This document shows, piece by piece, positions 32,290 to 41,862 of a DNA stretch of 64,000 bases. The DNA is from Phocaeicola dorei. GTDB taxonomy: Bacteria; Bacteroidota; Bacteroidia; Bacteroidales; Bacteroidaceae. Under the pieces are notes generated by a model, which ran no database searches, was not told the DNA's origin, and was given only the letters and a program-made list of their open reading frames with translations. The stretch spans positions 4,805,501-4,869,500 of the forward strand of contig NZ_CP046176.1 of NCBI RefSeq assembly GCF_013009555.1, read 5' to 3'. The number at the start of each line of letters is the position of its first letter. Positions within the stretch are counted from its first letter, which is position 1. Made by a program: the position numbers and the translations under genes.

Positions 32290-33333
32290 TCAAAACTTAT
32301 AAGCTGCTTTACGTAACTCTTTCACTGAACCAAATGGTTTATTGGGCTTCAGGTAACGACCCATGAACTTATAAATGTCCAGACGAATCTTGCTTGACTC
32401 ATAAGTGTCTAACCGATCAAAACTATGCGCACCGGGAGCACGCTCAAATATCTTATATTCAAACTTTTTGCCTTCTGCTTTCAAAGCTCGAATCATTGAT
32501 TCCACTTCGATCACATTTACATCATCATCACTGGTATTGGTGTAGATAAGTAACGGGTCTTTCAACTTCTCCGCATGCCACACAGGAGAGCGCCGTTTGT
32601 ATTCCGCAATATTATCCTTGGCAGTCTGCCCGATATGATTCTTGGCCGAAAAGATTTTGCGATAACTGTCGCTGGCATATCCCATACGCATGATTACATC
32701 CGAAACCGGCACACCGGCGAAACCACATTTATATTGTCCCGGATAATTGAAAAGATTCATCAGCGTAATCATACCACCATGACTCCATCCCATGATACCC
32801 ACACGGTTACCATCCACAATATCAAAATTATCCACCATATAGTTACGGCTGATATATACATCCTCATTCTCCAATCCACCATAATCAATATTATTGTATG
32901 TACCCGAACCATATCCTGTACTTCCCCGGTAATCCGCTGCTACCACAATATATTCCTGCGCTATCAACTCGCGGATGATATGAGCATAATAGGTGTCCAT
33001 ATCGGCATGTACCCCACTATGAGGAAATACGATTAACGGATATTTCTTGTTTTCATCCACGCTTTTGGGAATAAAAATGTATGCTCTGAATTTAAGTTCG
33101 TTACCGGCACTCATCGAAGTAGGGTTGAACTCCTTCCAACGCGGTGGTCCACATAATATTACCTTATCTACATGGGCGATATCACCCACTTTCTCGTACC
33201 ACAGGACATCATCAATTTTTTTCATTAACTGGTCAAACTGATGAACGGACAACTGTGCCCGTACTATTCCGGGCATACTACATAGGCAGCACACCAATAC
33301 CACAAATTTTACTATTCTGTTTTTCATAAGCAT
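32290..33333 (-). CDS. S9-family (prolyl oligopeptidase-like) alpha/beta hydrolase
   Basis: A secreted or periplasmic serine hydrolase with signal peptide (ending VRAQ). The nucleophile elbow is GWSHGG with Ser184; the acid is in TSDDDVN and the histidine in PGAHSFD. The order and spacing fit the catalytic domain of S9 peptidases without the beta-propeller. It lies 27 bases after the SusD-like gene and is likely the third gene of the SusC/SusD operon. Substrate may be a peptide or an ester. An alternative start is three codons in. Confidence 0.87.
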   Translation of the reverse strand: MLMKNRIVKFVVLVCCLCSMPGIVRAQLSVHQFDQLMKKIDDVLWYEKVGDIAHVDKVILCGPPRWKEFNPTSMSAGNELKFRAYIFIPKSVDENKKYPLIVFPHSGVHADMDTYYAHIIRELIAQEYIVVAADYRGSTGYGSGTYNNIDYGGLENEDVYISRNYMVDNFDIVDGNRVGIMGWSHGGMITLMNLFNYPGQYKCGFAGVPVSDVIMRMGYASDSYRKIFSAKNHIGQTAKDNIAEYKRRSPVWHAEKLKDPLLIYTNTSDDDVNVIEVESMIRALKAEGKKFEYKIFERAPGAHSFDRLDTYESSKIRLDIYKFMGRYLKPNKPFGSVKELRKAAYKF

Positions 33334-33360
33334 ATATTTAAATAATAATTATATAGAATA

Positions 33361-34803
33361 TCAACTCTTGGGGTATCCCGGATTTTGTTCCATTTCAGGA
33401 CTAAAGATAAACTGGTCCTCAGGAATCGGCAACACACATTTATAAAAATCCCAATCCACTTCTTCGTCCACACTGGGCAAATGATATCCTCCCTTCCGAA
33501 TAATAGTCTTACCATTCCGCAGCAAATCAAAGAAACGATGTCCTTCACCTACCAGTTCCTTACTTCGCTCGTCCAAAACACGATCCAAAGTATAGTCAGC
33601 CATTGTCACCTCGTTATCGGGATTACCCCGTTTCACAATATCGTTCAAATAGCCAAGTCCTTGAACCGCAGCATCACCACCCAACTTACAACCAGCCTCA
33701 GCAGCAATCAGGTACACTTCGGACAAGCGAAGAACCACATTATTACATTCCAACGGTGCAGTCTTCATGTCCGTTCCTCTCAGTTTGTACAACCACCATA
33801 CCGTTTTTCCCGCATATTTATTCTCCTCCAGCAACTGCCCACGCACATCTCCCGGATCAGCCAGCATCTGCTCCGCATATTTCTGAGTGACAAATCCCTT
33901 CTGATAGCCATACCAGTTCAATAAATACCCCCATGAATCCCGTCCTGGAGTATCATCCACACTATTGGCTATCTCAAAAAACGATTCCGAGCCAAACTTG
34001 GTTTCCACCGACCAGGCAGCCACATATTTCTCATGCGGATAAAGTGCATAGCTTCCCGATGCATCCACGTCCTTTATCAGTTGATCCGCCATATCAAACG
34101 CTTTCCGGTTATCATTATGATATAGGTAAACACGAGCCAGCAATGCACGGGCCGCATACTTGTTCATACGCCCGTTATTTTTCTCTTCGGACATCAATGT
34201 AACCGCCTCTTCCAGCGTTTCTATAATAAAATCGTACGCTTGAGCAACAGTAGAACGAGAAGGATTTTCGTATGTTCCCACCAAATGATCTATCAACGGA
34301 GCACCCAGTGACGCACCATTATCTTTCGTATAAGGATATCCAAAGCAACGGGTCAAATCAAACTGGCAAAGCGCAATCACTGCCATCGTTTCACCTTTCA
34401 AAGCATTCAGTTTCTTTTCATCCCCACTTTCAATTTTTCCTTCGGCAATAGCATTCAGAATATTCCACGCCTCACGAAGAATATAAAAAGGTCGTCCCCA
34501 CAATGAACCGGCATTCAAACTATTAGGACGATGATTGAACATATAGCATGTATTGCATACTCCACTTTCCTCAGAACTCTGCATATCATCCCCCTTCATA
34601 TCTCCATAGGCAAACATAGCAGCCCCATAATATCCGGAACCCGACATCAGATCATACAATCCATTCACCGCATTATCCACATCGGTTACTGTACGGAAAG
34701 CTATAGCAGTAGGAATCTTATTGCTAGGAGCTGTATCGAAGAAATCACCACAACCGGTAACAAGTAGTGAAGCTAATCCTAAAATAAAAAGTATTTTTTT
34801 CAT
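33361..34803 (-). CDS. SusD/RagB-like outer-membrane lipoprotein
   Basis: Lipoprotein signal ending LLVTGC, then the TPR-containing SusD fold: N-terminal AFRTVTDVDNAVNGLYDLM and the C-terminal LDERSKELVGEGHRFFDLLRNGK and DQFIFSPEMEQNPGY blocks. It captures ligand at the cell surface for the SusC-like transporter encoded 29 bases upstream. 480 residues, normal length. Confidence 0.93.
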   Translation of the reverse strand: MKKILFILGLASLLVTGCGDFFDTAPSNKIPTAIAFRTVTDVDNAVNGLYDLMSGSGYYGAAMFAYGDMKGDDMQSSEESGVCNTCYMFNHRPNSLNAGSLWGRPFYILREAWNILNAIAEGKIESGDEKKLNALKGETMAVIALCQFDLTRCFGYPYTKDNGASLGAPLIDHLVGTYENPSRSTVAQAYDFIIETLEEAVTLMSEEKNNGRMNKYAARALLARVYLYHNDNRKAFDMADQLIKDVDASGSYALYPHEKYVAAWSVETKFGSESFFEIANSVDDTPGRDSWGYLLNWYGYQKGFVTQKYAEQMLADPGDVRGQLLEENKYAGKTVWWLYKLRGTDMKTAPLECNNVVLRLSEVYLIAAEAGCKLGGDAAVQGLGYLNDIVKRGNPDNEVTMADYTLDRVLDERSKELVGEGHRFFDLLRNGKTIIRKGGYHLPSVDEEVDWDFYKCVLPIPEDQFIFSPEMEQNPGYPKS

Positions 34804-34832
34804 AATGGTTCTGTTTTTAGTGCAATTGATGA

Positions 34833-37800
34833 TTAAAATTTAAGTTCCAACCCGAAAGCATAAGTTTTCAATGGAGGGGTGTAAAATCCTACCACACCAC
34901 TCATCTCAGGATCATATTGGCCGTAAGCTGCCCATGTCAACAAATTCGTACCCGAGAAATAAATACGGGCATTCCCTATTCCTAATTTCTGCAACCATGC
35001 TTTAGGAGCATTCAATCCCAATATCAGACTTTTCAGACGAATATGATCCGTAGAATGGATGGCACGCGAAGAATTATAGTTACCCCCTTTTTTATTCCCA
35101 TATACAAAACGGGGGACATCCGTTATATCACCCGGTTTCTGCCAACGGCGGCGTTGCTCGGTACTTTTATTGCTTATCACTGAATAACCATCATCTTGCA
35201 GAATGTAGGATGCATTATCATACGAATAACCACCGAAACTATAAGATAAATTGAATGACAAGTCAATGAATTTATAATTAAAGGTATTCATAAAGCCTCC
35301 CGAGATAGTAGGCGTAATATCTTTCAACGGAATAGGACTTGCCTGTCCCGGATCGGTCACTTTATTTTTTGTATAATTGCCATTCTCATCCTGTTGGTTA
35401 TCATAATACAAGGCACTTCCAGTCTCAGGATCCACCCCCGCATACTCACGCAGATAAATAGTATTAAATGGATAACCTTCCTTACGTACATACCTGCCAT
35501 CCACAAACCAAGGCAGATCTGCCAGTTTCAGAATCTTATTTTTATTATGGCTCAAATTGAAGGCGGTAGTCCAGCTGAAATCTTTCGTCTTGATGTTATT
35601 GGAACGAACTTCAAGTTCCACACCGGTATTCCGCATCTGTCCCACATTGGTCAGCAGAGAAGAAAAACCGCTGATGGAATTCAATTGCTTGCTCATCAAT
35701 AAATCTTTCGTTGTACGCGTGTACCAATCCAAAGAAACATTCACACGACTGAACAAGCCGATATCCAGCCCCAAATTCAGTGCATAATTCTTCTCCCAAG
35801 TCAGTTCCTCATTCCCCAATGTACTTTCCCACGGAGAAGGTTTTCCATTATAAAACGCCCCTGTGGTATAAGTACTCTGATAACCATAATATGAAGAGGG
35901 AAGATTCCCATTCACCCCATAGGAAGCACGAAGTTTTAAATCACTTAATACTGATTTCAACGACTGCATGAACTTTTCCTGAGAAAGTCTCCATGAAGCG
36001 GACAAGGACCAGAAATTCCCCCAACGAGTATCGGGAGACAAGCGGGATGATCCATCCCTGCGAAAACTGAAACTGGCATAATATTTATCACCATAAGAAT
36101 AGTTCACACTAGCCACATAGGACATTAATGCATCTTCCTGCAATTTCTGGTCAGCATCTATCGGATCGGCTGCATTTCCCAATGAAGTGTTGATATCCTG
36201 CCCGTAAGTTTTCTTTGCAGCATACAAATCCTCATAATCATACTTCATCACCTCGAAGGCAGCGACCGCACTAACAGAATGTTTACCGAAAGTTTTAGAA
36301 TAAGTCAGATTATTCTGTGAAGTATACCGCATACGGTCAGTCATCTGCATACGTCCCCGTCCCTGATAAGTAGCTCCATCACGTCCTTCAGGAGACTGAA
36401 AGAAAAAGTCCTTTGTCAACGAATAATCTACCGTAAACACACTGGATATCTTCAAATTGTCCCACACATTATAAGCTATTTTAGCCGTACCCATCGCACG
36501 TACCGTCCGAGCATAATAATCATTCACCTCGGCCTCCAATACCGGATTATATCCATTGTTTTCACGATACCCGCTGGCATACGTTCCATCCTCATTATAA
36601 ATGGGAGTAGAAGGCGTCAGATTCACTTTTGATGCATAAATGGCACTTCCATAAAATTTACCCTCAGGTAAATGAACGTTCTTTGTCCACGAAAAAGAAG
36701 CGTTCATTCCAAATTCCACCTTTTTATACTTGTTACTTGCATCCACACGCCCCGTAAAGCGCTCCATTTCTGAATTCAGGGAAACACCCGTCTGCTTGGT
36801 ATATCCCAAAGAACCGATAAAACTGGAATTTTGGTTGCCAGCACTAGCAGACAGGTTATAATCCTGTTGATAACCTTTCTTGAACAGAGCGCTTTCCCAA
36901 TCCGAATACCCCTGAGGCAGGCGTTTGGCATACTGGTCGATATTCGCATCAGCATACTGCTGTGCCTCTTGTTCACTTACTCCCTTATCCAGTTGAAAAT
37001 TAACCAGTCCTTCATGAATCAATTCCCTCCTTTCCTCACCTCCCATCAGCGGACGATATGTATAAGCGAAATCAGTGATTCCATATTTTGCCGCCATATT
37101 GACACGAAGTTTACCTTCTTTTCCTTTTTTAGTAGTGATAAGCACTACTCCATTAGCACCTTTCGCACCATACAATGAAGCCGAGGCTGCATCCTTCAAA
37201 ACAGTGATACTTTCAATATCTGCCGGATTCAACGTTTCAATAACTCCCATTCCTCCCGCTTCGGACATACTGGTAAAGTTACTCAAGTCATAAGATGGAA
37301 TAGGCACTCCATCTAATACATACAGAGGCTCGGTGGAAGCATTCATAGAAGCGATTCCCCGTACCCGTAAAGTTGTTTTCGCACCGGGTTGCGAAGAAGT
37401 ACCGGCAACTACACTGATGCCCGGTATATTCGATTCAATCATCTGCCCTACGGATACAACAGGTAATGCCTCCAGTTTTTCTGTAGTCAGAACAGAAGCA
37501 GATCCCGTATAAGTTGCCTTCTTGAAATCTCCATATCCGGTAACGACCACTTCGTCCAACGTATTGGCATCTTCTTTCAATACAATATGAAAGTCTCCCT
37601 TCCCTTTTGTCGGAATATCCTGTGCCAGATATCCTATATAGCTCACAACCAACGAAGCGGATTCGTCCACTTCCAACGTAAACTTTCCATTAAAGTCGGT
37701 GATAACCCCATTGGTGCTTCTACCTTTTTCCACCACATTGGCACCAATCAGAGGTTCTCCCATTACATCTTTCACCACTCCCGTCACTCTTTTCTTTTTA

Positions 37801-38138
37801 GAACCAGGCCGCGAAACAGCTTTCTTCTCGATGAAATAGATTTTGTTGTTTCTGATCTCAAAAGTAAGATCAGTGCCTGAAAGGAGTCTTGTCAATGCCT
37901 CCTTCAGTGTAACATCTTTGAGTTGCATGGTTACCTTACGATTCACATCGACCAACTGGTCACTGAAAACCAAGCTCATACCAGTCTGACTTTTAATAGA
38001 TGCCAGTACTTTTTCCACCCTCTCATTCTTAAAGTCTAAAGAGACTTTTTGCGACTGTGCTGAAACAGTAAAGCCAAATAAAAGGACTCCCAACAGCAGT
38101 AATGTCTTCATTTTGGTTCTTGCTTTCATTTTCATCAA
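34833..38138 (-). CDS. SusC/RagA-like TonB-dependent transporter with STN domain
   Basis: A 1101-residue outer-membrane transporter. A signal peptide is followed by a secretin/TonB short N-terminal (STN) domain (about residues 30-105), a carboxypeptidase-like Ig domain (about 118-195), the plug beginning DEVVVTGYGDFKK, and the barrel ending in FGLELKF. The STN domain is the part that signals to FecR-type anti-sigma factors, matching the fecR/ECF pair just upstream. Confidence 0.95.
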   Translation of the reverse strand: MMKMKARTKMKTLLLLGVLLFGFTVSAQSQKVSLDFKNERVEKVLASIKSQTGMSLVFSDQLVDVNRKVTMQLKDVTLKEALTRLLSGTDLTFEIRNNKIYFIEKKAVSRPGSKKKRVTGVVKDVMGEPLIGANVVEKGRSTNGVITDFNGKFTLEVDESASLVVSYIGYLAQDIPTKGKGDFHIVLKEDANTLDEVVVTGYGDFKKATYTGSASVLTTEKLEALPVVSVGQMIESNIPGISVVAGTSSQPGAKTTLRVRGIASMNASTEPLYVLDGVPIPSYDLSNFTSMSEAGGMGVIETLNPADIESITVLKDAASASLYGAKGANGVVLITTKKGKEGKLRVNMAAKYGITDFAYTYRPLMGGEERRELIHEGLVNFQLDKGVSEQEAQQYADANIDQYAKRLPQGYSDWESALFKKGYQQDYNLSASAGNQNSSFIGSLGYTKQTGVSLNSEMERFTGRVDASNKYKKVEFGMNASFSWTKNVHLPEGKFYGSAIYASKVNLTPSTPIYNEDGTYASGYRENNGYNPVLEAEVNDYYARTVRAMGTAKIAYNVWDNLKISSVFTVDYSLTKDFFFQSPEGRDGATYQGRGRMQMTDRMRYTSQNNLTYSKTFGKHSVSAVAAFEVMKYDYEDLYAAKKTYGQDINTSLGNAADPIDADQKLQEDALMSYVASVNYSYGDKYYASFSFRRDGSSRLSPDTRWGNFWSLSASWRLSQEKFMQSLKSVLSDLKLRASYGVNGNLPSSYYGYQSTYTTGAFYNGKPSPWESTLGNEELTWEKNYALNLGLDIGLFSRVNVSLDWYTRTTKDLLMSKQLNSISGFSSLLTNVGQMRNTGVELEVRSNNIKTKDFSWTTAFNLSHNKNKILKLADLPWFVDGRYVRKEGYPFNTIYLREYAGVDPETGSALYYDNQQDENGNYTKNKVTDPGQASPIPLKDITPTISGGFMNTFNYKFIDLSFNLSYSFGGYSYDNASYILQDDGYSVISNKSTEQRRRWQKPGDITDVPRFVYGNKKGGNYNSSRAIHSTDHIRLKSLILGLNAPKAWLQKLGIGNARIYFSGTNLLTWAAYGQYDPEMSGVVGFYTPPLKTYAFGLELKF

Positions 38139-38221
38139 TAGTATTAGTTTGAAACAAAAGAATTTCTTATATAGGCTAACACATCACTCCAAAGAAGGTA
38201 TGAGTCCATTTTTCATTTTTT

Positions 38222-38262
38222 AGAAAAAAAATAGATGCAAGTGTATTCACTCACATCTATTC
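38222..38262 (-). terminator. fecR terminator
   Basis: On the minus strand AATAGATG ... CATCTATT encloses an inner GTG/CAC pair, followed by TTTTTTT. It separates fecR from the SusC-like gene, which must have its own (probably ECF-type) promoter in 38139-38220. Confidence 0.75.
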
Positions 38263-38284
38263 CACTTTTCTTCTATAACCCTCG

Positions 38285-39283
38285 TTATTTAGAAGTTACT
38301 TCAAATACACCTTCTTCTATTTCCGTAAAAACAATATTCGAAACGGCTTCCAAATCATAGAGCACATCTGATGCATTGACTTTTCCTGTTGACAGAGTAA
38401 ACCTGTTCTTCAATACCGCAGAATCTTTCACTATGAAATGAACATCATAATGTCTTTCCATTACCTTTATAATTTCACCGAGTGGAGTCAGATAAAAATT
38501 AAGGCTGTTGACACGCCATGCCGAAATCTGTTCCATATTATCCGGACGGGAGATCAGGCATTTCCCCGACTGACGGTTATATTCCGCACTCTCCCCCGGA
38601 ACAAGTCTGTACTCCTTCGCATTATGATCTCTGAAAAGAATTCCTCCTTCATCCAAGGTTATCCAAATATTGGGTTCGGCGGAATATGCCTTTACATTGA
38701 ATTTTGTTCCAGTTACTCTCACTTCCACCCCTTGCAAATCCACCTTAAAAGGGCGGTTCTCATCTTTGGCAACATTGAAATACCCTTCTCCCCAAAGCTC
38801 CACCGTACGATTGAACAATCCAAACTGCTTGGGATACCTCAAGCGAGAATCCGAGTTCAAATGTACAATACTGCCATCCTGTAAAATCACCCGGATCTGT
38901 TCACCATAAGGAACATTTATGTCAGCATATTCCGGTTCAGAGAAAATGCCCGTCCGGTTTGCCAAAAAGAACAAGGAAACACTTAAAAAAACAAACGGTA
39001 ACAGCACAGCCGCCACCCACATCCATCTGCGACCAACCGGGCGTTGTCCGCGCTCACATTTTATCTCATTCATAAAACGCGCTTTCATCTTTACTTCAGG
39101 TATGGAATGCGAGTCAACACTTTCCGGCATCTCTTCCGACAACATCCCGATTTCCCAGTCAAAGCGTTCCGACAAATACTTATTACCTTCTTCCGTAGCA
39201 AACCAACCAACTACTTTCCGAGCTTCTTCAGGAGAAGCTTTGTTGTCAAGCACTTTATCTATCACCGACTCATCTATCTTCAT
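38285..39283 (-). CDS. FecR-like anti-sigma factor
   Basis: A 332-residue inner-membrane regulator: cytoplasmic N-terminus, one transmembrane helix (WMWVAAVLLPFVFLSVSLFF, about residue 85-105), then the periplasmic FecR domain (QDGSIVHLNSDSRLRYPK, RTVELWGEGYFNV) and a C-terminal DUF4974-type domain that contacts the STN domain. Pairs with the sigma factor 59 bases upstream. Confidence 0.93.
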   Translation of the reverse strand: MKIDESVIDKVLDNKASPEEARKVVGWFATEEGNKYLSERFDWEIGMLSEEMPESVDSHSIPEVKMKARFMNEIKCERGQRPVGRRWMWVAAVLLPFVFLSVSLFFLANRTGIFSEPEYADINVPYGEQIRVILQDGSIVHLNSDSRLRYPKQFGLFNRTVELWGEGYFNVAKDENRPFKVDLQGVEVRVTGTKFNVKAYSAEPNIWITLDEGGILFRDHNAKEYRLVPGESAEYNRQSGKCLISRPDNMEQISAWRVNSLNFYLTPLGEIIKVMERHYDVHFIVKDSAVLKNRFTLSTGKVNASDVLYDLEAVSNIVFTEIEEGVFEVTSK

Positions 39284-39342
39284 AATCTATTTTTTTGTAT
39301 ATTTATAATAACACCTCATCACAACAAAAGTATGAGTACATT

Positions 39343-39933
39343 TCAGACTATTAAATTAATCCATATCACAGGAAACCATATAATTAAAGACTCTATCTCG
39401 TTACGGAGGGCTTTTATAGCCTGTGTGTAATGGGATTTCACAGTAGGAACAGTTATCCCCATCCTGTCGGCTATTTCCTGATTGGATAATCCATATTCTA
39501 TTTTCAACAAGCAGATTTTTTGTTTCTGAGGAGGAAGTTTATCTATAGCAACCCGCAGGAATTTTCCGAGTTCACCATTTTCAAATTGTGTCAAAAAGTC
39601 GTCTTCATCTTCATCATTCACTTGTTGGGCCATTTCGTATAGTTTCTCGAAAACCAAACTACGATGCCTCAATTCATTCAGTATATAATTCTTTAAAATA
39701 GTAAATAGCAAACTACGGATACCCGACTCAAAGCTAAAATTTGTCCGCTGCTCCCACAATTTCATAAAAAGATACTGAATCGCATCTTCCGCCTCTTCTT
39801 CTGATTTCAAAAAACGATAGGCTATGGTATATAATAACCGGTTATAGCGTTCAAAAACAGCGGCAAAGGCATATTCTTTCCCACGGCGAAGATCGTCATA
39901 TAGTTTCTGATCAAAATCCGGATATTGATTCAT
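39343..39933 (-). CDS. ECF sigma factor
   Basis: Sigma region 2 (FAAVFERYNRLLYTIAYRFL, then EEEAEDAIQYLFMKLWEQR) and region 4 (LPPQKQKICLLKIEYGLSNQ, then EIADRMGITVPTVKSHYTQA) are complete. 196 residues. It should activate the SusC/SusD/S9 operon when the FecR signal is relayed. Confidence 0.94.
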   Translation of the reverse strand: MNQYPDFDQKLYDDLRRGKEYAFAAVFERYNRLLYTIAYRFLKSEEEAEDAIQYLFMKLWEQRTNFSFESGIRSLLFTILKNYILNELRHRSLVFEKLYEMAQQVNDEDEDDFLTQFENGELGKFLRVAIDKLPPQKQKICLLKIEYGLSNQEIADRMGITVPTVKSHYTQAIKALRNEIESLIIWFPVIWINLIV

Positions 39934-40225
39934 AATAAATGCTTTTCCTAGTTTTATTAAAAGGACGACTTAACACAAAGATAGTATAATTGAACCTATC
40001 TTGTCTCAGAATACTCAAAAAATATACATCATTTCGTTTTTTAGTTCCAGAATTCTTTACACAATTTACTCCCCAACTCCAGACTCCGAAAGTTACGAAT
40101 ATCCCTTCTTATAAATAACAGTTATCTCTGATATAAAACTTGGACCCGAAAGATTATACATCTTACAAGTGCAACATATATAATGATAACACCTGAAGAT
40201 TTATAATGTGTCACGGCATCTTCTA
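39934..40225. promoter_or_regulatory. Intergenic region with ECF gene promoter box at 39976-39983
   Basis: On the minus strand TATCTTTG (39983-39976) fits the -7 consensus about 43 bases before the sigma factor start. No matching -33 box at standard spacing. Nothing else recognised in this 292-base stretch. Confidence 0.5.
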
Positions 40226-41782
40226 TCAATTAAAATCATAATTAAACCAATCAAAATAACATTTACCGCCTATTCCCAACGTATTATATGAATACAAGCC
40301 CACACGCGCACCTTTCCAATCGCCGAACTTTAACGAATAAGCATCTCCACATAAAATAAAATTACAGTTATCAAAACTATAGAACAACTGGCAGCGATTC
40401 TTCTTTGCATCCAACATAACACGTAAATAGATTTTTTTACCGGAAACCATCTTTACTTGCTGAACGTCACCATTTTTTTCTAAATACAGATAATTTTTAC
40501 CTTCCTCACGACTAATGCCAATTCCGTTATAAAGACTGCCTGTGCAGAACAATCCACCTCTTTGTCCATCAGCCAGCGCTGAAAAATCAAGCAACACAGT
40601 GGCTGTGCTTAGATACCCCATACATTTTTGAGTTAACATATTGCGAGATTCTCTTAATGTTGCAGCCTTCAAGGCTTTCAAAGCAAGCCAGCCCCTACGC
40701 TCATTTAAACTCCAATGAGTATTCACTGGATTATGATTAAACTGCCATTGCAGCCCTAAAGTGTAAGAATTGAAATCATCAGTCGTTTGAGGGTGAGAAA
40801 CAAGAACACTTTTGCTTACACCAGGCTTTGTCCAAACCTTTACCGGCTCACCTATCCCATTCATATCCATATCCACCCCTATCACGGGCCAATTCTCCAT
40901 CCAACAAACAGGCTGCAAATGCACGACACGTCCCAAAGGTTCTGTCAATTGGAAATGAAAAAACCACCATTCTCCTTCAGGCGTATCTACTAAAGCCCCT
41001 TGATGAGGACCATTTACAGTAGTGTTTCCCTGTTCCAAGACTACTTTCTTTTCGTATGGTCCATAGATATTTTTTGAACGTAAAATAGTCTGCCATCCTT
41101 CGCCTACTCCCCCTTCAGGAATGCTTAGATAATAATAACCATGCCGTTTATAAAATTTAGTTCCCTCAGCTACAGGACCTGTATAAATAATTTTCCCATC
41201 ATCCAACAAAGTTTTACCATCCGGAGTCATACGATGTAGATAAATAGGACCTGCCCCTAACTGGCTACGCCCCATGTAGGCCTGTCCATCCTCATCCCAA
41301 AAAGGACAGGGGTCCTCCCAGCCGCCTATATTCTTCACACAATGCAACGGCGTCCACGGGCCATGAGGATCAGTAGCAGTACTCATCATCAGTCCTTCTC
41401 TAGGTGTACAAAAATAAATCCAAAATTTACCATCATGAAAACGGATAGCAGGCGCCCAAGATCCTCCTCCATAATTTTCATTATTATCCCATCCGGGAAA
41501 ATCAAACCGATTATACACTTGACTGATGATTCTCCAGTTCACCATATCATCTGATTCTAACACCGGCATCCCGATATAATGAAAATCAGAGCAAACCATA
41601 TAATATTTATCTCCCACTCTAATCACATCAGGATCAGAATAATCTGCATTTAAAATAGGATTTATATAAGTTCCATTACCTTGGTCACCCCAAGAAACAG
41701 CTTGTCCTTGTACCTTTTCCGACAAAAACAGCAAAACAAACAGAAAAGCCAAAAAGAAAAATCTCATAGTATCATTCATCAT
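40226..41782 (-). CDS. GH43 glycosidase (arabinofuranosidase/xylosidase type)
   Basis: A signal peptide and five-bladed propeller catalytic domain. The general base Asp is in YSDPDVIRVGDKYYM, the modulating Asp in GWEDPCPFW, and the general acid Glu in GPVAEGTKFYK. A C-terminal beta-sandwich (from about residue 330) completes it, as in many GH43 arabinofuranosidases and xylosidases. Exact specificity cannot be read. A hairpin lies only 12 bases upstream of the ATG. Confidence 0.9.
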   Translation of the reverse strand: MMNDTMRFFFLAFLFVLLFLSEKVQGQAVSWGDQGNGTYINPILNADYSDPDVIRVGDKYYMVCSDFHYIGMPVLESDDMVNWRIISQVYNRFDFPGWDNNENYGGGSWAPAIRFHDGKFWIYFCTPREGLMMSTATDPHGPWTPLHCVKNIGGWEDPCPFWDEDGQAYMGRSQLGAGPIYLHRMTPDGKTLLDDGKIIYTGPVAEGTKFYKRHGYYYLSIPEGGVGEGWQTILRSKNIYGPYEKKVVLEQGNTTVNGPHQGALVDTPEGEWWFFHFQLTEPLGRVVHLQPVCWMENWPVIGVDMDMNGIGEPVKVWTKPGVSKSVLVSHPQTTDDFNSYTLGLQWQFNHNPVNTHWSLNERRGWLALKALKAATLRESRNMLTQKCMGYLSTATVLLDFSALADGQRGGLFCTGSLYNGIGISREEGKNYLYLEKNGDVQQVKMVSGKKIYLRVMLDAKKNRCQLFYSFDNCNFILCGDAYSLKFGDWKGARVGLYSYNTLGIGGKCYFDWFNYDFN

Positions 41783-41793
41783 TAAAAAAGAAA

Positions 41794-41833
41794 ATTGCCT
41801 TCATCATTCCTAAAGATAAATGATAAAGGCAAT
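41794..41833 (-). terminator. Terminator/attenuator between the GH36 and GH43 genes
   Basis: ATTGCCTT and AAGGCAAT arms with internal ATCATT/AATGAT pairing; on the minus strand a TTTTCTTTTTT run follows. It ends the alpha-galactosidase transcript but also lies just before the GH43 start, so it may set readthrough. Confidence 0.75.
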
Positions 41834-41862
41834 ACACTAAATTATATACAATCAATCCCAAA

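Noticed and set aside
40787-41554. Plus-strand frames opposite the GH43 gene
   Set aside because: Shadows of a strongly supported gene on the other strand; no motifs.
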